Below are positions 1 to 8,994 of a stretch of 64,000 nt of DNA, one piece after another; position 1 is the first letter of the stretch; every line of letters starts with the position of its first letter. Both the position numbers and the translations under genes were made by a program. This DNA comes from Herbaspirillum sp. CF444 (GTDB lineage: Bacteria > Pseudomonadota > Gammaproteobacteria > Burkholderiales > Burkholderiaceae_D): assembly GCF_000282135.1 (NCBI RefSeq), contig NZ_AKJW01000083.1, positions 148,679 through 212,678 on the forward strand, given 5' to 3'. The notes under the pieces are model-generated. The model searched no databases. It had not been told where the DNA came from and saw nothing but the letters and a program-made list of their open reading frames with translations.

Positions 1-1
1 G

Positions 2-823
2 GTGTTGGCCACGCTGGGACGCACTGACGAGGTTGCACGGTTTTTAGTGTCGCTGCACGCCCAGGACTATCGAAATTTCGAGCTGATCGTCGTCGATCAG
101 AATGACGATGATCGTCTGCTTCCACTGATGGCCATGTATGGCGAAAAAATGCAGATCCGGCATCTCCGCTCGGCTGCACGCGGCGTCTCGCGCGCTCGCA
201 ATACCGGTCTGCCGCTGGCGAAAGGTGACGTGATTGCTTTTCCCGATGACGATTGCTGGTATCCGGACGGCTTACTGACACAGGTGGCCGCCGTCTTGCA
301 CCAGCATCAGGAGCTCGATGGCATTACCGGACGCTTCACCGACGGCAGCGGCCGTACCGAAGGCCGCTGGCTGAGGCGCAGCATGCTGCTGGACCGCTAT
401 AACGTCTGGCGCGGCGCGATCGAATTCAGTATTTTTCTGCGCCGGAAGGTCGTGGAGACAGTCGGCCAGTTCGATGAATCGCTGGGTGTCGGCGCCGGCA
501 CCGAATGGGGTGCGGCAGAGGGAACCGACTATCTTCTGCGCAGCCTGCAGCACGACTTCAAGTTGAAATATCTGCAAGAAATAACGCTGCACCATCCAGT
601 GAAAACCGCCAACTTCGACGACAGCGCCTGCCACCGGCAAAAAAAATATGAGGCAGGCATTGGCCGCGTGATGCGCATCAACGCCTATCCGTTCTGGTAT
701 TTCCCCGGCACCTGCCTGCGCACCTGCGGTGGTGCATTGCTGGCCATGGCGGGCGGCAATTTTCTCAAAGCACACTTCAAATACGTCAGCGTGCTGGCGC
801 GCGTACAAGGATGGCGAAAATGA
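2..823 (+). CDS. Family 2 glycosyltransferase, 5' end cut by window edge
   Basis: Probable polymer-assembling glycosyltransferase that adds a sugar from a nucleotide donor to a lipid-linked acceptor at the cytoplasmic face. The visible protein begins inside the GT-A fold: the usual strand and LIVVDQNDDD stretch come within the first 40 residues, then FPDDDCWYPDG gives the DxD-like donor and metal site near residue 80. The normal N-terminal beta strand before LATLGRTDE is missing, so the true start lies upstream of base 1. The frame ends with the ATGA overlap at 820-823, coupling it to the flippase gene. Context (flippase, WecG-type transferase, manC, manB) supports exopolysaccharide synthesis. 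Sugar specificity cannot be read from the sequence. Confidence 0.85.
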   Translation: MLATLGRTDEVARFLVSLHAQDYRNFELIVVDQNDDDRLLPLMAMYGEKMQIRHLRSAARGVSRARNTGLPLAKGDVIAFPDDDCWYPDGLLTQVAAVLHQHQELDGITGRFTDGSGRTEGRWLRRSMLLDRYNVWRGAIEFSIFLRRKVVETVGQFDESLGVGAGTEWGAAEGTDYLLRSLQHDFKLKYLQEITLHHPVKTANFDDSACHRQKKYEAGIGRVMRINAYPFWYFPGTCLRTCGGALLAMAGGNFLKAHFKYVSVLARVQGWRK

Positions 824-2307
824 GCAAACAAGCTCCAACAGACATGAACGGCAACCTGGCATCCGGCTCGATCTGGTCGATCGTCGATAACCTCGCGCAG
901 CAAGTGCTGTCGTTCCTGGCATTTGCCGTGCTGGCGCGCTTTCTGGCACCGGATGCCTTCGGTTTGTTGACGGTGGCGCATCTGTTCATCTTGTTTACCC
1001 GGCTGGTCGTGTTCGACGCCATCGCTATGCCCATCGTGCGCGCCCTGGCGCCGAACGACAGGCTGTATTCCTGGGTGTTTACCTGCTGCTCGATTGCCGG
1101 CTTGCTGTTGGCCATGACGATGTTTTTTTCGGCGGGACTGATCTCTTCCCTGTTTCGCACACAGGATCTGAAAGTCGTACTGCAGGGAATGAGCATCTCA
1201 ATTTTCTTCTTCGGTCTGGTGCGTGCTTATGAAGCCAGACTGGTGCGCAATATGATGTTCCGGCAACTGGCAATCCGCTCGATCGTTTCGGTGATGATAG
1301 GCGGCGTCATTGGCATAGCAATGGCGGCCAGTGGAGCGGGGGCGATGTCGCTGGTGGTGCAGCAGGTCACGGCATCCGGCCTGGCTCTGGTGCTGGTGGT
1401 GGCGCAAAGCCGATGGTTGCCGACACTGGTGTTTGATCGCGCACTGCATGAAAAATACTGGGACGATATCCGCCAGGTCGGCATGAGCGGCTTGCTCAAT
1501 TTTGCCAATGCAAACGGCGATTCTCTCTTAGTCAGTTTTTTGCTCGGACCTTACGCGACCGGCTTGTACAACCTGGCCAAGCGCGTGACCTCAGCAGTCT
1601 ATCTGGTCATTACCAGTTCGATGCAAAGAGTCGCCCTGCCGATGTTTTCCGATGCATTGGAAGATCGTATCGAGTTGCAGAATCGCTATCTGAAAATCAT
1701 CGGCATCACTCTGTTTTTTATTCTGCCCTTGTTCTGTTTCCAGGGAGCGCTGGCCACACCGCTGGTGCAGATCGTATTCGGTGCGAAATGGTTGCCGGCA
1801 GCGCCGGTCATCGGTGTCCTGGCGCTTCTTTACATGCTCTCCTCGATTGTTCAGTTGAATGACTACCTGTTTTTTTCCCTCGGAAAAAATCGGCTGCCGG
1901 TATGGCTCAGCATCGCGCAATTGCTGCTGGCAATTACCTCCGCCGCCAGCGTCAGCCACTTCGGCCTGATCGGCATGAGTCTGTCGTTTTGCGGCGCCTA
2001 TCTGGTGATATTCCCGGTTTCGCAGTGGCTATTGCATCGCGCGCTTGGCCTGAATTCACGCATGGTGTGGTTCGCACTGGCGCCACCTCTGGTGGCGGGC
2101 GTGGTGTTGTTGTTGGGATTGGAAGCTTATCTGGCGCTGATACCGCGACACTTCACCAGCCTGACGTTGGCAGGCGGCATTGTGCTGGCTTGCCTGTTAT
2201 ATCCGCTGACGGTCGCTGTGACCGGATGGCGTATCAGGAGCCGCAACGCTTCCTGGCATGCCCTGCTGCAGTCAGTCTTGCGGCCGCTCCGCACAGGTAC
2301 ACGCTAG
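820..2307 (+). CDS. Polysaccharide flippase / O-antigen exporter (MOP superfamily, Wzx-like)
   Basis: A 495-residue polytopic membrane protein with about twelve to fourteen hydrophobic segments and the polysaccharide-synthesis N-terminus (SIWSIVDNLAQQ, then LAFAVLARFLAPDAFG). The family moves undecaprenyl-linked repeat units, or acts as a lipopolysaccharide exporter, across the inner membrane. I chose ATG 820 over the in-frame ATG 811 because AAGGA at 807-811 lies 8 bases before 820, and 820 makes an ATGA overlap with the upstream glycosyltransferase. It sits in the middle of a sugar-polymer operon. Whether it is Wzx or a WzxC-type exporter is not resolved. Confidence 0.88.
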   Translation: MSKQAPTDMNGNLASGSIWSIVDNLAQQVLSFLAFAVLARFLAPDAFGLLTVAHLFILFTRLVVFDAIAMPIVRALAPNDRLYSWVFTCCSIAGLLLAMTMFFSAGLISSLFRTQDLKVVLQGMSISIFFFGLVRAYEARLVRNMMFRQLAIRSIVSVMIGGVIGIAMAASGAGAMSLVVQQVTASGLALVLVVAQSRWLPTLVFDRALHEKYWDDIRQVGMSGLLNFANANGDSLLVSFLLGPYATGLYNLAKRVTSAVYLVITSSMQRVALPMFSDALEDRIELQNRYLKIIGITLFFILPLFCFQGALATPLVQIVFGAKWLPAAPVIGVLALLYMLSSIVQLNDYLFFSLGKNRLPVWLSIAQLLLAITSAASVSHFGLIGMSLSFCGAYLVIFPVSQWLLHRALGLNSRMVWFALAPPLVAGVVLLLGLEAYLALIPRHFTSLTLAGGIVLACLLYPLTVAVTGWRIRSRNASWHALLQSVLRPLRTGTR

Positions 2308-2378
2308 CGCAGCAAGGTCTTAGCAATGAGTTTTCCCTGTTGAATCAATGCTTGATATTGCCAATGAAGGAGTACACC

Positions 2379-3137
2379 ATGTCTGAAAACAAATTTATTC
2401 ACATCGCTGGATTTCCGGTAGTCAAGACCACCTCGTCCGTATTGTCCAGATATCTGTTGCGAACCAAGTGCCTCAACAAAAAGGCCTGCTTGTTTTTTGC
2501 AAATACCAATTTCATCGTGCAATGCCATCCCCTGCTGGAAAAGATAAAAAGCACGCCCGTGGTCATCGTCAATGACGGCGTTGGCATGGATATCGCGGCT
2601 TATTTGTTCCGTCGCCAGGCGTTCAAGGAAAATCTGAACGGCACAGATTTCGTCCCGCGCTTTTTCGCCAATGCCGCGGCGCCGTTGCGTGTGTTCATGC
2701 TGGGCGGCAGGCCCGAGATGCTGGCCAAGGCCGCCGTGCATGTGCGCACTACGTTGAAGCAAGAAGTGGTCGGTACCTGCGATGGCTATGCAGGCATGGC
2801 GCAGGACCGTGCCGTCCTGATTGATTCGATCAACCGCGCGCGGCCAGATGTGGTGCTGGTGGCATTGGGGAATCCGATACAAGAAGAATGGATTCTGGCA
2901 TGCCGCGATGCGCTCAATGCCAATGTGGTGATCAGCGTCGGCGCCCTGTTCGACTTCTGGAGCGGAGAAAAGCCGCGCGCGCCACGACTGGTGCGGCGGA
3001 TTCATCTTGAGTGGCTATTTCGCCTGTCTCTCGAACCACGGCGCTTGGCGCAACGCTATACCGTTGACATCATGAAATTTTTGCTGTTGTGCCATAGGTA
3101 CAGCGCAGAAAATGCACAGCCCCAGACGCGGACTTAA
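2379..3137 (+). CDS. WecG/TagA/CpsF family glycosyltransferase
   Basis: A 252-residue enzyme of the WecG/TagA/CpsF family, which transfers a sugar (ManNAc, ManNAcA or glucose in characterised members) to a lipid-linked intermediate. Family signatures visible are NDGVGMDIAAY near residue 67, RPDVVLVALGNPIQEEWI near 165, and VGALFDFWSGEKPRAP near 190. The start is fixed by AAGGAG at 2367-2372, six bases before ATG 2379. The open frame extends upstream into the flippase gene, but that part is out-of-frame readthrough. A 71-base gap separates it from the flippase, and it appears to be in the same operon. Donor specificity is unknown. Confidence 0.88.
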   Translation: MSENKFIHIAGFPVVKTTSSVLSRYLLRTKCLNKKACLFFANTNFIVQCHPLLEKIKSTPVVIVNDGVGMDIAAYLFRRQAFKENLNGTDFVPRFFANAAAPLRVFMLGGRPEMLAKAAVHVRTTLKQEVVGTCDGYAGMAQDRAVLIDSINRARPDVVLVALGNPIQEEWILACRDALNANVVISVGALFDFWSGEKPRAPRLVRRIHLEWLFRLSLEPRRLAQRYTVDIMKFLLLCHRYSAENAQPQTRT

Positions 3138-3179
3138 CGCACGCTCGCTTTTTCTGCCGACTCGCATGAGGTGATTTCA

Positions 3180-3386
3180 ATGAAAGCTATGATTCCGGCC
3201 GCAGTTATTCCGGCCGCAGTTAAAGGCACGCGGGTACGCCCGCCGGCCTACGATTTTCCGCAACCGATGACGCCGATTTTTGGCAAGCCCACCACGGTCT
3301 GCCTGATTGGATCTCTGGCCAGCTATGGCGTCAGGGCCATCATGGTCAATCAAAGCGTCGACAATCTTGCGCTGAGCGAACCATGA
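3180..3386 (+). pseudogene. Decayed N-terminal fragment of an NDP-sugar pyrophosphorylase, leader of manC
   Basis: A 68-codon reading frame that reads like the first 60 residues of a sugar nucleotidyltransferase (MKAMI, then KGTRVRP, PQPMTPIFGKP, GVRAIMVN). It stops before any catalytic core. The substrate loop, normally an AAG-x-GTR motif, is broken by a perfect 15-bp tandem duplication at 3192-3206 and 3207-3221 that turns it into IPAAVIPAAVKGTR. It keeps a strong ribosome site, GAGGTGA at 3168-3174, five bases before ATG 3180. Its TGA (3384-3386) overlaps the manC ATG (3383). Seen: truncation, duplication and overlap. Inferred: enzyme function is lost, and the frame may survive as a translational leader for manC. 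Confidence 0.7.
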
Positions 3387-4843
3387 GAATATACCCTGTC
3401 ATCCTTGCCGGAGGGGCCGGCACGCGCCTGTGGCCACTGTCGCGCGAGGCTTATCCCAAACAGCTGCTGCCGCTTTGCTCGTCGCATTCCATGCTGCAGG
3501 AGACCTTGCTGCGTCTGGTCAAGTGGGCGGAACTGATGCCGCCGCTGCTGGTTTGCGGCAACGAACATCGCTTTCTGGTGGCGGAACAACTACGCGCAAT
3601 CGGCATCGCGCCGCTGGCGATCTTGCTGGAACCGGAGGGCAGGAATACCGCGCCGACGGTGGCCGTGGCGGCGCAATACCTGTTGCAGCATGAGCGCAAG
3701 CAGTCCACAGCGACGGAACCGCAAGAAACGAACCACGACAGCTTGATGCTGGTGCTGCCGGCCGATCACGTGATCAGCCGGCCGGAAGCCTTTCGTGCCG
3801 CCATCGAATGTGCCGCGCAGGCGGCCCGTCAAGGTGCATTGGCGACCTTCGGCATTGTGCCCTCTGCGGCGGAAACCGGCTACGGCTATATCCTCCGGGG
3901 CCAGGGAGAATTACCCGGCGCGGCCGGCTGCTATGCCGTCGAGCGCTTCGTCGAAAAGCCTGATCGTGCAACGGCAGAAACTTTCGTCAAGGATAACGCC
4001 TATAGCTGGAACAGCGGCATGTTCTTATTCCAGCCGAAACGCTATCTGGAGGAGTTGCGCGAGTTTCGACCACTGATCGCAGAGCACTGCCAACTGGCTT
4101 TCAACGCTGCCTATCGGGATCTCGATTTTCACCGTCTGGACGAGGCTTCTTTCACTGCCTGCCCCAGCGAATCGATCGACTACGCCGTGATGGAACACAC
4201 CCGCAATGCAGCGGTGGTGCCCGCTGACATCGGTTGGAATGATGTCGGCTCTTGGTCGGCGCTGTGGTCCGTCATGGCAGGCGATGAAAACGGTAACGTG
4301 CTGCGCGGTGACGTCTATACGGACGCGGTGCGGGATTCGCTGATACGGGCGGAAAGCCGTCTGGTGGCGGTGCTGGGACTGCAGGATGTGGTGGTGGTGG
4401 AAACCAGGGATGCGGTGCTGGTGGCACACAAGGATCAAGTGCAACACGTCAAGAAAATCGTTGGCGAGCTCGGCAAGCAGCAGCGCACCGAACACCTGAC
4501 CCATCGCCGCGTCTATCGTCCCTGGGGCAGCTACGAGGCGATCGACATGGGGGACCGCTTTCAGGTCAAGCGAATTACCGTCAGCCCCGGCGGCAAGCTG
4601 TCTCTGCAGATGCATCATCATCGTGCCGAACATTGGGTGGTGGTGAGCGGGACAGCACGCATCGTGTGCGGTGACGAGGAGAAATTCCTCACCGAAAACG
4701 AGTCGACCTATATTCCCGTCGGCGTCACGCACAGGCTGGAAAACCCCGGGAAATTACCGTTACACCTGATTGAAGTGCAGTCCGGGAGTTATCTCGGCGA
4801 AGACGACATCGTGCGTCTCGACGACATTTATCAACGCAAATAA
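3383..4843 (+). CDS. manC: Mannose-1-phosphate guanylyltransferase / mannose-6-phosphate isomerase
   Basis: A 486-residue bifunctional type II enzyme that makes GDP-mannose from mannose-1-phosphate and GTP and interconverts fructose-6-phosphate and mannose-6-phosphate. The N-terminus carries the pyrophosphorylase signature ILAGGAGTRLWPLSR and the active-site FVEKPD motif near residue 190. The C-terminal cupin isomerase domain starts near residue 375 (RPWGSYEAI) and includes the metal-binding LQMHHHRAEHW stretch. No good ribosome site lies right before ATG 3383. Translation probably depends on the overlapping leader frame (ATGA). It is followed 14 bases later by the phosphomannomutase gene, so the pair supplies GDP-mannose to the polymer. 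Confidence 0.95.
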   Translation: MRIYPVILAGGAGTRLWPLSREAYPKQLLPLCSSHSMLQETLLRLVKWAELMPPLLVCGNEHRFLVAEQLRAIGIAPLAILLEPEGRNTAPTVAVAAQYLLQHERKQSTATEPQETNHDSLMLVLPADHVISRPEAFRAAIECAAQAARQGALATFGIVPSAAETGYGYILRGQGELPGAAGCYAVERFVEKPDRATAETFVKDNAYSWNSGMFLFQPKRYLEELREFRPLIAEHCQLAFNAAYRDLDFHRLDEASFTACPSESIDYAVMEHTRNAAVVPADIGWNDVGSWSALWSVMAGDENGNVLRGDVYTDAVRDSLIRAESRLVAVLGLQDVVVVETRDAVLVAHKDQVQHVKKIVGELGKQQRTEHLTHRRVYRPWGSYEAIDMGDRFQVKRITVSPGGKLSLQMHHHRAEHWVVVSGTARIVCGDEEKFLTENESTYIPVGVTHRLENPGKLPLHLIEVQSGSYLGEDDIVRLDDIYQRK

Positions 4844-4857
4844 CCTATGGTGACATC

Positions 4858-6288
4858 ATGCTTCCTATTCAACAATCGATCTTCAAAGCCTATGACATTC
4901 GCGGTGTAGTCGGCGTCACGCTGGATGCTGACGTCGCCAGGCAGATAGGCCAGGCGTTTGGCCAGGCAGTGCGCGACCAAGGCGAGTCGCAAGTGGTGGT
5001 CGGCCGCGACGGGCGCCTATCCGGCCCCGAACTGAGCGCCGCCTTGATGGCCGGCTTGCAGGATGCCGGCGTTGATGTGATTGATCTGGGCGTGGTGGTG
5101 ACGCCGATGGTCTATTTTGCGACCCACGTACTCGGTGCGCAATCCGGCATCATGGTCACTGGGAGCCATAATCCGCCGGACTACAATGGCTTCAAGATGG
5201 TGCTTGCCGGCGAGGCGATTTACGGCGATGCCATTCAACAGCTGTACCAGGCGATCAGCAGCGGCCGTGTGCAAGATGCACTGACGTCGCCGTCCGGCAG
5301 CTACCGCCGGCACGACATCAAGCACGCTTACCTGCAACGCATCATCGGCGACGCCAAGCTGACGCGGCCGATGAAGATTGTGGTGGATTGCGGCAACGGC
5401 GTTGCCGGTGCCTTTGCCGGCGAGTTATATCGCGCACTTGGTTGCGACGTACGGGAACTGTTCTGCGAAGTGGATGGCAGGTTTCCCAATCATCATCCCG
5501 ATCCGGCCCATCCGGAAAACCTGAAAGACGTGATCCGGACTTTGCAGCATTCCAATGCAGAACTGGGGCTGGCTTTCGACGGCGATGGCGATCGCCTGGG
5601 CGTGGTCACCAAAGATGGCCAGATCATTTACCCGGATCGCCAACTGATGCTGTTTGCTGCCGACGTACTGACACGCCATCCTGGCGGAAAAATTATCTAT
5701 GACGTTAAATGCACCAGCCATCTGGCCCCCTGGATTGCCCATCACGGCGGCCACCCCCTGATGTGGAAGACCGGCCATTCGCTGGTCAAGGCCAAGATGC
5801 GCGAAACCGGCGCACCGCTGGGTGGTGAAATGAGCGGACATATCTTCTTTAAAGATCGCTGGTACGGTTTCGATGACGGCCTCTATGCAGGCGCTCGTCT
5901 GTTGGAGCTACTCAGCCGCGAAGACGATCCGTCGGCATTGCTCAATGCCTTGCCGCAGTCGGTCAGCACGCCGGAATTACAACTGCAGTTGAACGATGGA
6001 GAGAATTTCGCCTTGATCGCCAGGCTGCAACGCGATGCACATTTCCCGGGAGCGGATCAAATCATCAAAATTGACGGTTTGCGTGTTGAGTATCCCGGCG
6101 GCTTTGGTCTGGCACGCGCTTCCAATACCACGCCGGTGGTAGTGATGCGGTTTGAAGCGGAGTCGGCGCAGACGCTGGCGCATATCCAGGAAGAGTTCGG
6201 ACGAGTAATCCTGGCCGCCAAGCCGGATGCAGTGCTGCCTTTTTCAAATGATATGGCAGTGCTCCCGGTGGAGATGTCGCTGGAGTAA
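4858..6288 (+). CDS. manB: Phosphomannomutase / phosphoglucomutase
   Basis: A 476-residue alpha-D-phosphohexomutase that converts mannose-6-phosphate to mannose-1-phosphate (and often glucose phosphates), feeding ManC. Visible motifs: the N-terminal FKAYDIRG, the phosphoserine loop MVTGSHNPPDYNGFKM near residue 100, the metal loop DGDGDRLG near 243, the sugar-binding GEMSGHIFF near 322, and a C-terminal phosphate-binding domain. GGTGA at 4849-4853 provides a close ribosome site. It is the last gene of the polymer operon in this window. No clear Rho-independent terminator follows, and the repeat block begins 70 bases downstream. Confidence 0.94.
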   Translation: MLPIQQSIFKAYDIRGVVGVTLDADVARQIGQAFGQAVRDQGESQVVVGRDGRLSGPELSAALMAGLQDAGVDVIDLGVVVTPMVYFATHVLGAQSGIMVTGSHNPPDYNGFKMVLAGEAIYGDAIQQLYQAISSGRVQDALTSPSGSYRRHDIKHAYLQRIIGDAKLTRPMKIVVDCGNGVAGAFAGELYRALGCDVRELFCEVDGRFPNHHPDPAHPENLKDVIRTLQHSNAELGLAFDGDGDRLGVVTKDGQIIYPDRQLMLFAADVLTRHPGGKIIYDVKCTSHLAPWIAHHGGHPLMWKTGHSLVKAKMRETGAPLGGEMSGHIFFKDRWYGFDDGLYAGARLLELLSREDDPSALLNALPQSVSTPELQLQLNDGENFALIARLQRDAHFPGADQIIKIDGLRVEYPGGFGLARASNTTPVVVMRFEAESAQTLAHIQEEFGRVILAAKPDAVLPFSNDMAVLPVEMSLE

Positions 6289-6358
6289 TGAACAGCCTTG
6301 CCTAAAAGCAGAACGAGCAGAACGAGCTGAAGGACGTTCATCCTCTTGATGACTGACA

Positions 6359-6912
6359 TGCGGATAACAGAGCTGACTCCCTGCGCCCAGTCCTATCTGG
6401 AAAGTAGCGCAGGCGAAAGGTGAACCGGCTCTGGTATCCGCACGCATGGCGCGCCGATAACTGAGAGGATTCCAGCACCCCAACCTATCTGGAAAGTGGT
6501 GCCGCATTTGAATCTACTCAGTTATCGGCGCAGACCACGCAAGCTTGAGTACTGCTCTCTCAGATGCATCCCGCGTAGATAGCAGCACTGACTCCCGGCA
6601 CCCAGTCCTATCTGGAAAGTGGTTCCGACGCCTGTGAATCTACTCTGCCATCAGCACAGATACCGGCAATGACTTGCAGCGGGCTTACGGTGTGCAGATA
6701 AGAGAGAAGATTCTCGACACCCGATCCTATCTGAAACGTGGCATCGCACTATGAATCCGCTCTGTTATCGGCACCGGCACATGATCCCGCCGTACGAATG
6801 CAAGACCGCCGCTATTGACCGCATCCGTGCGGATAATAGAGAAGATTCCCGCCGCCCAGTTCTATCTGAAAAGTGGCGACGACGAAAGATGAATCTGCTC
6901 TGATATCAGCAC
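6359..6912 (+). repeat. Block of five ~84-bp palindromic intergenic repeats
   Basis: Five direct copies of one element are visible, at about 6359-6442, 6449-6532, 6572-6658, 6691-6775 and 6828-6912. Each has a core related to CCTATCTGGAAAGTGG (6484-6499 and 6607-6622 are exact; 6726-6741 and 6861-6876 vary). Each is bounded by inverted ends of the type GTGCGGATAACAGAG and its complement. In copy 2 the ends (6451-6465 and 6517-6531) are a perfect 15-bp inverted repeat. Copies 1, 4 and 5 keep partly compensated arms. Spacers vary from 6 to about 50 bases. No transposase or cas gene is near. It looks like an extragenic palindromic element family; an effect on RNA stability after manB is inference. 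Confidence 0.85.
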
Positions 6913-7246
6913 GAATGCCAAAAACTGAACATGCGGACAATGACGACCGTATGCGAACGCGCTTAAAACTTATGTATAGAGGAAGATTTACAGATGAATT
7001 GCTGCTACAGACATGACCGAAAAGGTCAAAAATGAAGAAGTAATGCGGAGTAACCTTCACCAGCAAGCCGAGCGTTTTTATTGCTTTTTCGACTTACCTC
7101 CCGGCTTCGAACCGAGAAACAGCAAACAATATAGCCGACAAAGCTACGCTCGTCAAGAAATTTTGTACTACCCCAACAACACCCCTACAACAACGCTGAC
7201 TGCAAATGCCTGAAGGCACATGAAATATTGCGACACATTCGTAAAT
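6913..7246. other. Intergenic stretch between repeat block and Fur-like site
   Basis: About 330 bases without a convincing gene. A 66-codon plus-strand frame at 7013-7213 lacks a ribosome site and resembles no family I know. The composition becomes AT-rich towards 7240, consistent with a promoter region for the sigma-factor gene. Confidence 0.4.
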
Positions 7247-7269
7247 GCGAATGATTTTTATTATATAAT
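7247..7269 (+). promoter_or_regulatory. Putative Fur box overlapping a -10 element
   Basis: Bases 7247-7265 match the 19-bp Fur consensus at 13 of 19 positions, with the central AATGAT and the right-hand ATTAT intact. A perfect TATAAT at 7264-7269 overlaps its right edge. No good -35 is seen. The placement, 102 bases before the FecI-type sigma factor, is what is expected for iron-repressed signalling systems. Seen: the match. Inferred: Fur control. Confidence 0.55.
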
Positions 7270-7370
7270 TTTTGAGATCAAAGAGATACCGGGTCTCACT
7301 TCACCGCCCCACCGCTCTTCAAGGCCGCTTTTACTGCAACCGTCTTACCGCACCTATTCAGTATTCGATC

Positions 7371-7877
7371 GTGTCCGCCAACAGCCCTTCTGCCGACGCA
7401 TTTAGCCACCTTTACAGCAGCCATCACGGCTGGCTGTACAGCTGGCTATGGCGCAAGCTCGGCTCACGCGAAGATGCGGCGGAACTGGCGCAAGACACGT
7501 TCGTGCGCCTGCTGAGCGCCAAGCCGTCCGATGAGCTGGCCGAACCGCGCGCCTATCTGACTACTGTCGCCCACGGGCTGGTGGTCAATCACTGGCGCAA
7601 ACTGGCTCTCGAACGCGCCTACCTGAGCGCGCTGGAAGCCCGCCCGGAAATGCTGGCCCCTTCCCCGGAAGAACGCGCCCTCGTCATCGAAACCCTCTGC
7701 CAGATCGACGCCATGCTGGAACGTCTCGCCCCCAAGGCGCGCCAGGCCTTCCTGCTGGCGCAGCTCGATGGCCTGACCTATGCCCAGATTGCAGAACAGC
7801 TCGGCGTCTCGGATCGCATGGTCAAGAAGTACATGGCGCAGGCGATGCTGCAATGCATGTTGTTGGTTGCATCATGA
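7371..7877 (+). CDS. FecI-type ECF sigma factor
   Basis: A 168-residue extracytoplasmic-function sigma factor of the iron-starvation group, which directs RNA polymerase to the receptor genes once the FecR-type partner is triggered. Region 2 is visible at residues ~10-75 (HLYSSHHGWLYSWLWRKLG, AAELAQDTFVRLL, AYLTTVAHGLVVNHWR). Region 4 lies near 115-160 (LAPKARQAFLLAQLDGLTYAQIAEQLGVS). I place the start at GTG 7371 because the family begins there; the frame is open back to 7272, but that extension has no homologous look. No clear ribosome site is seen. The ATGA overlap at 7874-7877 couples it to the regulator gene. Confidence 0.92.
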   Translation: MSANSPSADAFSHLYSSHHGWLYSWLWRKLGSREDAAELAQDTFVRLLSAKPSDELAEPRAYLTTVAHGLVVNHWRKLALERAYLSALEARPEMLAPSPEERALVIETLCQIDAMLERLAPKARQAFLLAQLDGLTYAQIAEQLGVSDRMVKKYMAQAMLQCMLLVAS

Positions 7878-8878
7878 GCGCCAGCCTGCGCAGCAACCAA
7901 CACGGCAAAGCGGCATCCATGTCGTCGACGCCCGACTTCCCCACCTTGCAGGAAGCCGCCGAATGGTTCGCCCTGCTGCGCGCCGACGACGCCAACAGCC
8001 GCGACCGGCAGCGCTGGCAAATCTGGCTCGACGCCGAACCCTCGCATCGCGAAGCCTGGCGCAAAGTCGAAGCCGTCAACGAACAATTCACCATGCTGCC
8101 CGGCGAAGTTGCGCGCGATGCGCTGACCGCCACAGGTACACAGCGCCGCAAGCTGGCGAAGCGGCTGGCTTTGCTGTGCCTGGCGACCTCCGCCGGCGGC
8201 CTGCTCGCCACGCGCGCACCGCGCGACTATCTGGCTGCGCTCAACGCCCAATACCGCACCGACATCGGCATCACCCAAAAAATCGTGCTGGCAGACGGCT
8301 CGCAGATATGGCTCAACACCGCCAGCGCCGCCGACGCCTACTTCACCGACGATCTGCGCCGCATCGTCGTGCACAAGGGCGAAGTCCTGATTGAAACAGC
8401 TCCGGACCACCATGCGCCGAAACGTCCTCTCGTAGTCGACGTCAAAGATGGCCGGCTGCGTGCCCTCGGCACGCGCTTCACCGTGCGCCCGAGCGACAAG
8501 GGAACTCATCTGGCGGTGCTGCAAGGCGCCGTCAGTGTCGAACCGGCAGACGGCACCGCAACACGCGTCATCGCCGCCGGCAGCGAAGTCACCTTCGGCA
8601 GCAACTGGATCGGCCACCCCGTCGCCACCAACGAAAGCCGCACCTCCTGGTCGCGTAACATGCTGATGCCGGACAACATGCGCCTGGCCGATTTCCTCGA
8701 CGAACTCAGCCGCTATCGCCGCGGCTACATCGCCTGCTCGCCCGAGGTCGCCGATCTGCGCCTGGTCGGCGTCTATCCACTGGCCGATACCGACCGCGTA
8801 CTGGCGGCGCTGACTGCCAGCCTGCCGATCAAAGTGCGGCGCATCCTGCCGTGGTGGATCAGCGTCGAGCCCGCCTGA
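7874..8878 (+). CDS. FecR-family transmembrane anti-sigma regulator
   Basis: A 334-residue FecR-type inner-membrane regulator that passes the signal from a loaded TonB receptor to the sigma factor. The N-terminal cytoplasmic domain (residues ~25-75) has the EAAEWFALLRADDANSRD and WLDAEPSHREAWRKVE pattern. One hydrophobic span follows near residues 95-110. The periplasmic FecR domain contains VLADGSQIWLNTASA and GTRFTVRPSDKGTHLAVLQGAVSV, and a C-terminal STN-contacting region ends in WWISVEPA. ATG 7874 overlaps the sigma-factor stop. The receptor gene follows after about 115 bases, the classical sigma/FecR/receptor order. Confidence 0.92.
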   Translation: MSASLRSNQHGKAASMSSTPDFPTLQEAAEWFALLRADDANSRDRQRWQIWLDAEPSHREAWRKVEAVNEQFTMLPGEVARDALTATGTQRRKLAKRLALLCLATSAGGLLATRAPRDYLAALNAQYRTDIGITQKIVLADGSQIWLNTASAADAYFTDDLRRIVVHKGEVLIETAPDHHAPKRPLVVDVKDGRLRALGTRFTVRPSDKGTHLAVLQGAVSVEPADGTATRVIAAGSEVTFGSNWIGHPVATNESRTSWSRNMLMPDNMRLADFLDELSRYRRGYIACSPEVADLRLVGVYPLADTDRVLAALTASLPIKVRRILPWWISVEPA

Positions 8879-8994
8879 TTGCCCACTTAAAAATATCCCT
8901 CTTAAAATATTTTTACCGAAACGGTTCCCTTTTTTGCATTTCGCTTGGCAATGGAAAAAGAACTCTGCCGAACACGCAACCCAAAAGGACCGTC

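Noticed and set aside
6359..6912. CRISPR array
   Set aside because: Repeats are ~84 bp, diverged, palindromic at their ends, with spacers of uneven length and no cas genes.
7013..7213. 66-codon plus-strand frame
   Set aside because: No ribosome site and no family resemblance; it lies in a repeat-rich intergenic zone.
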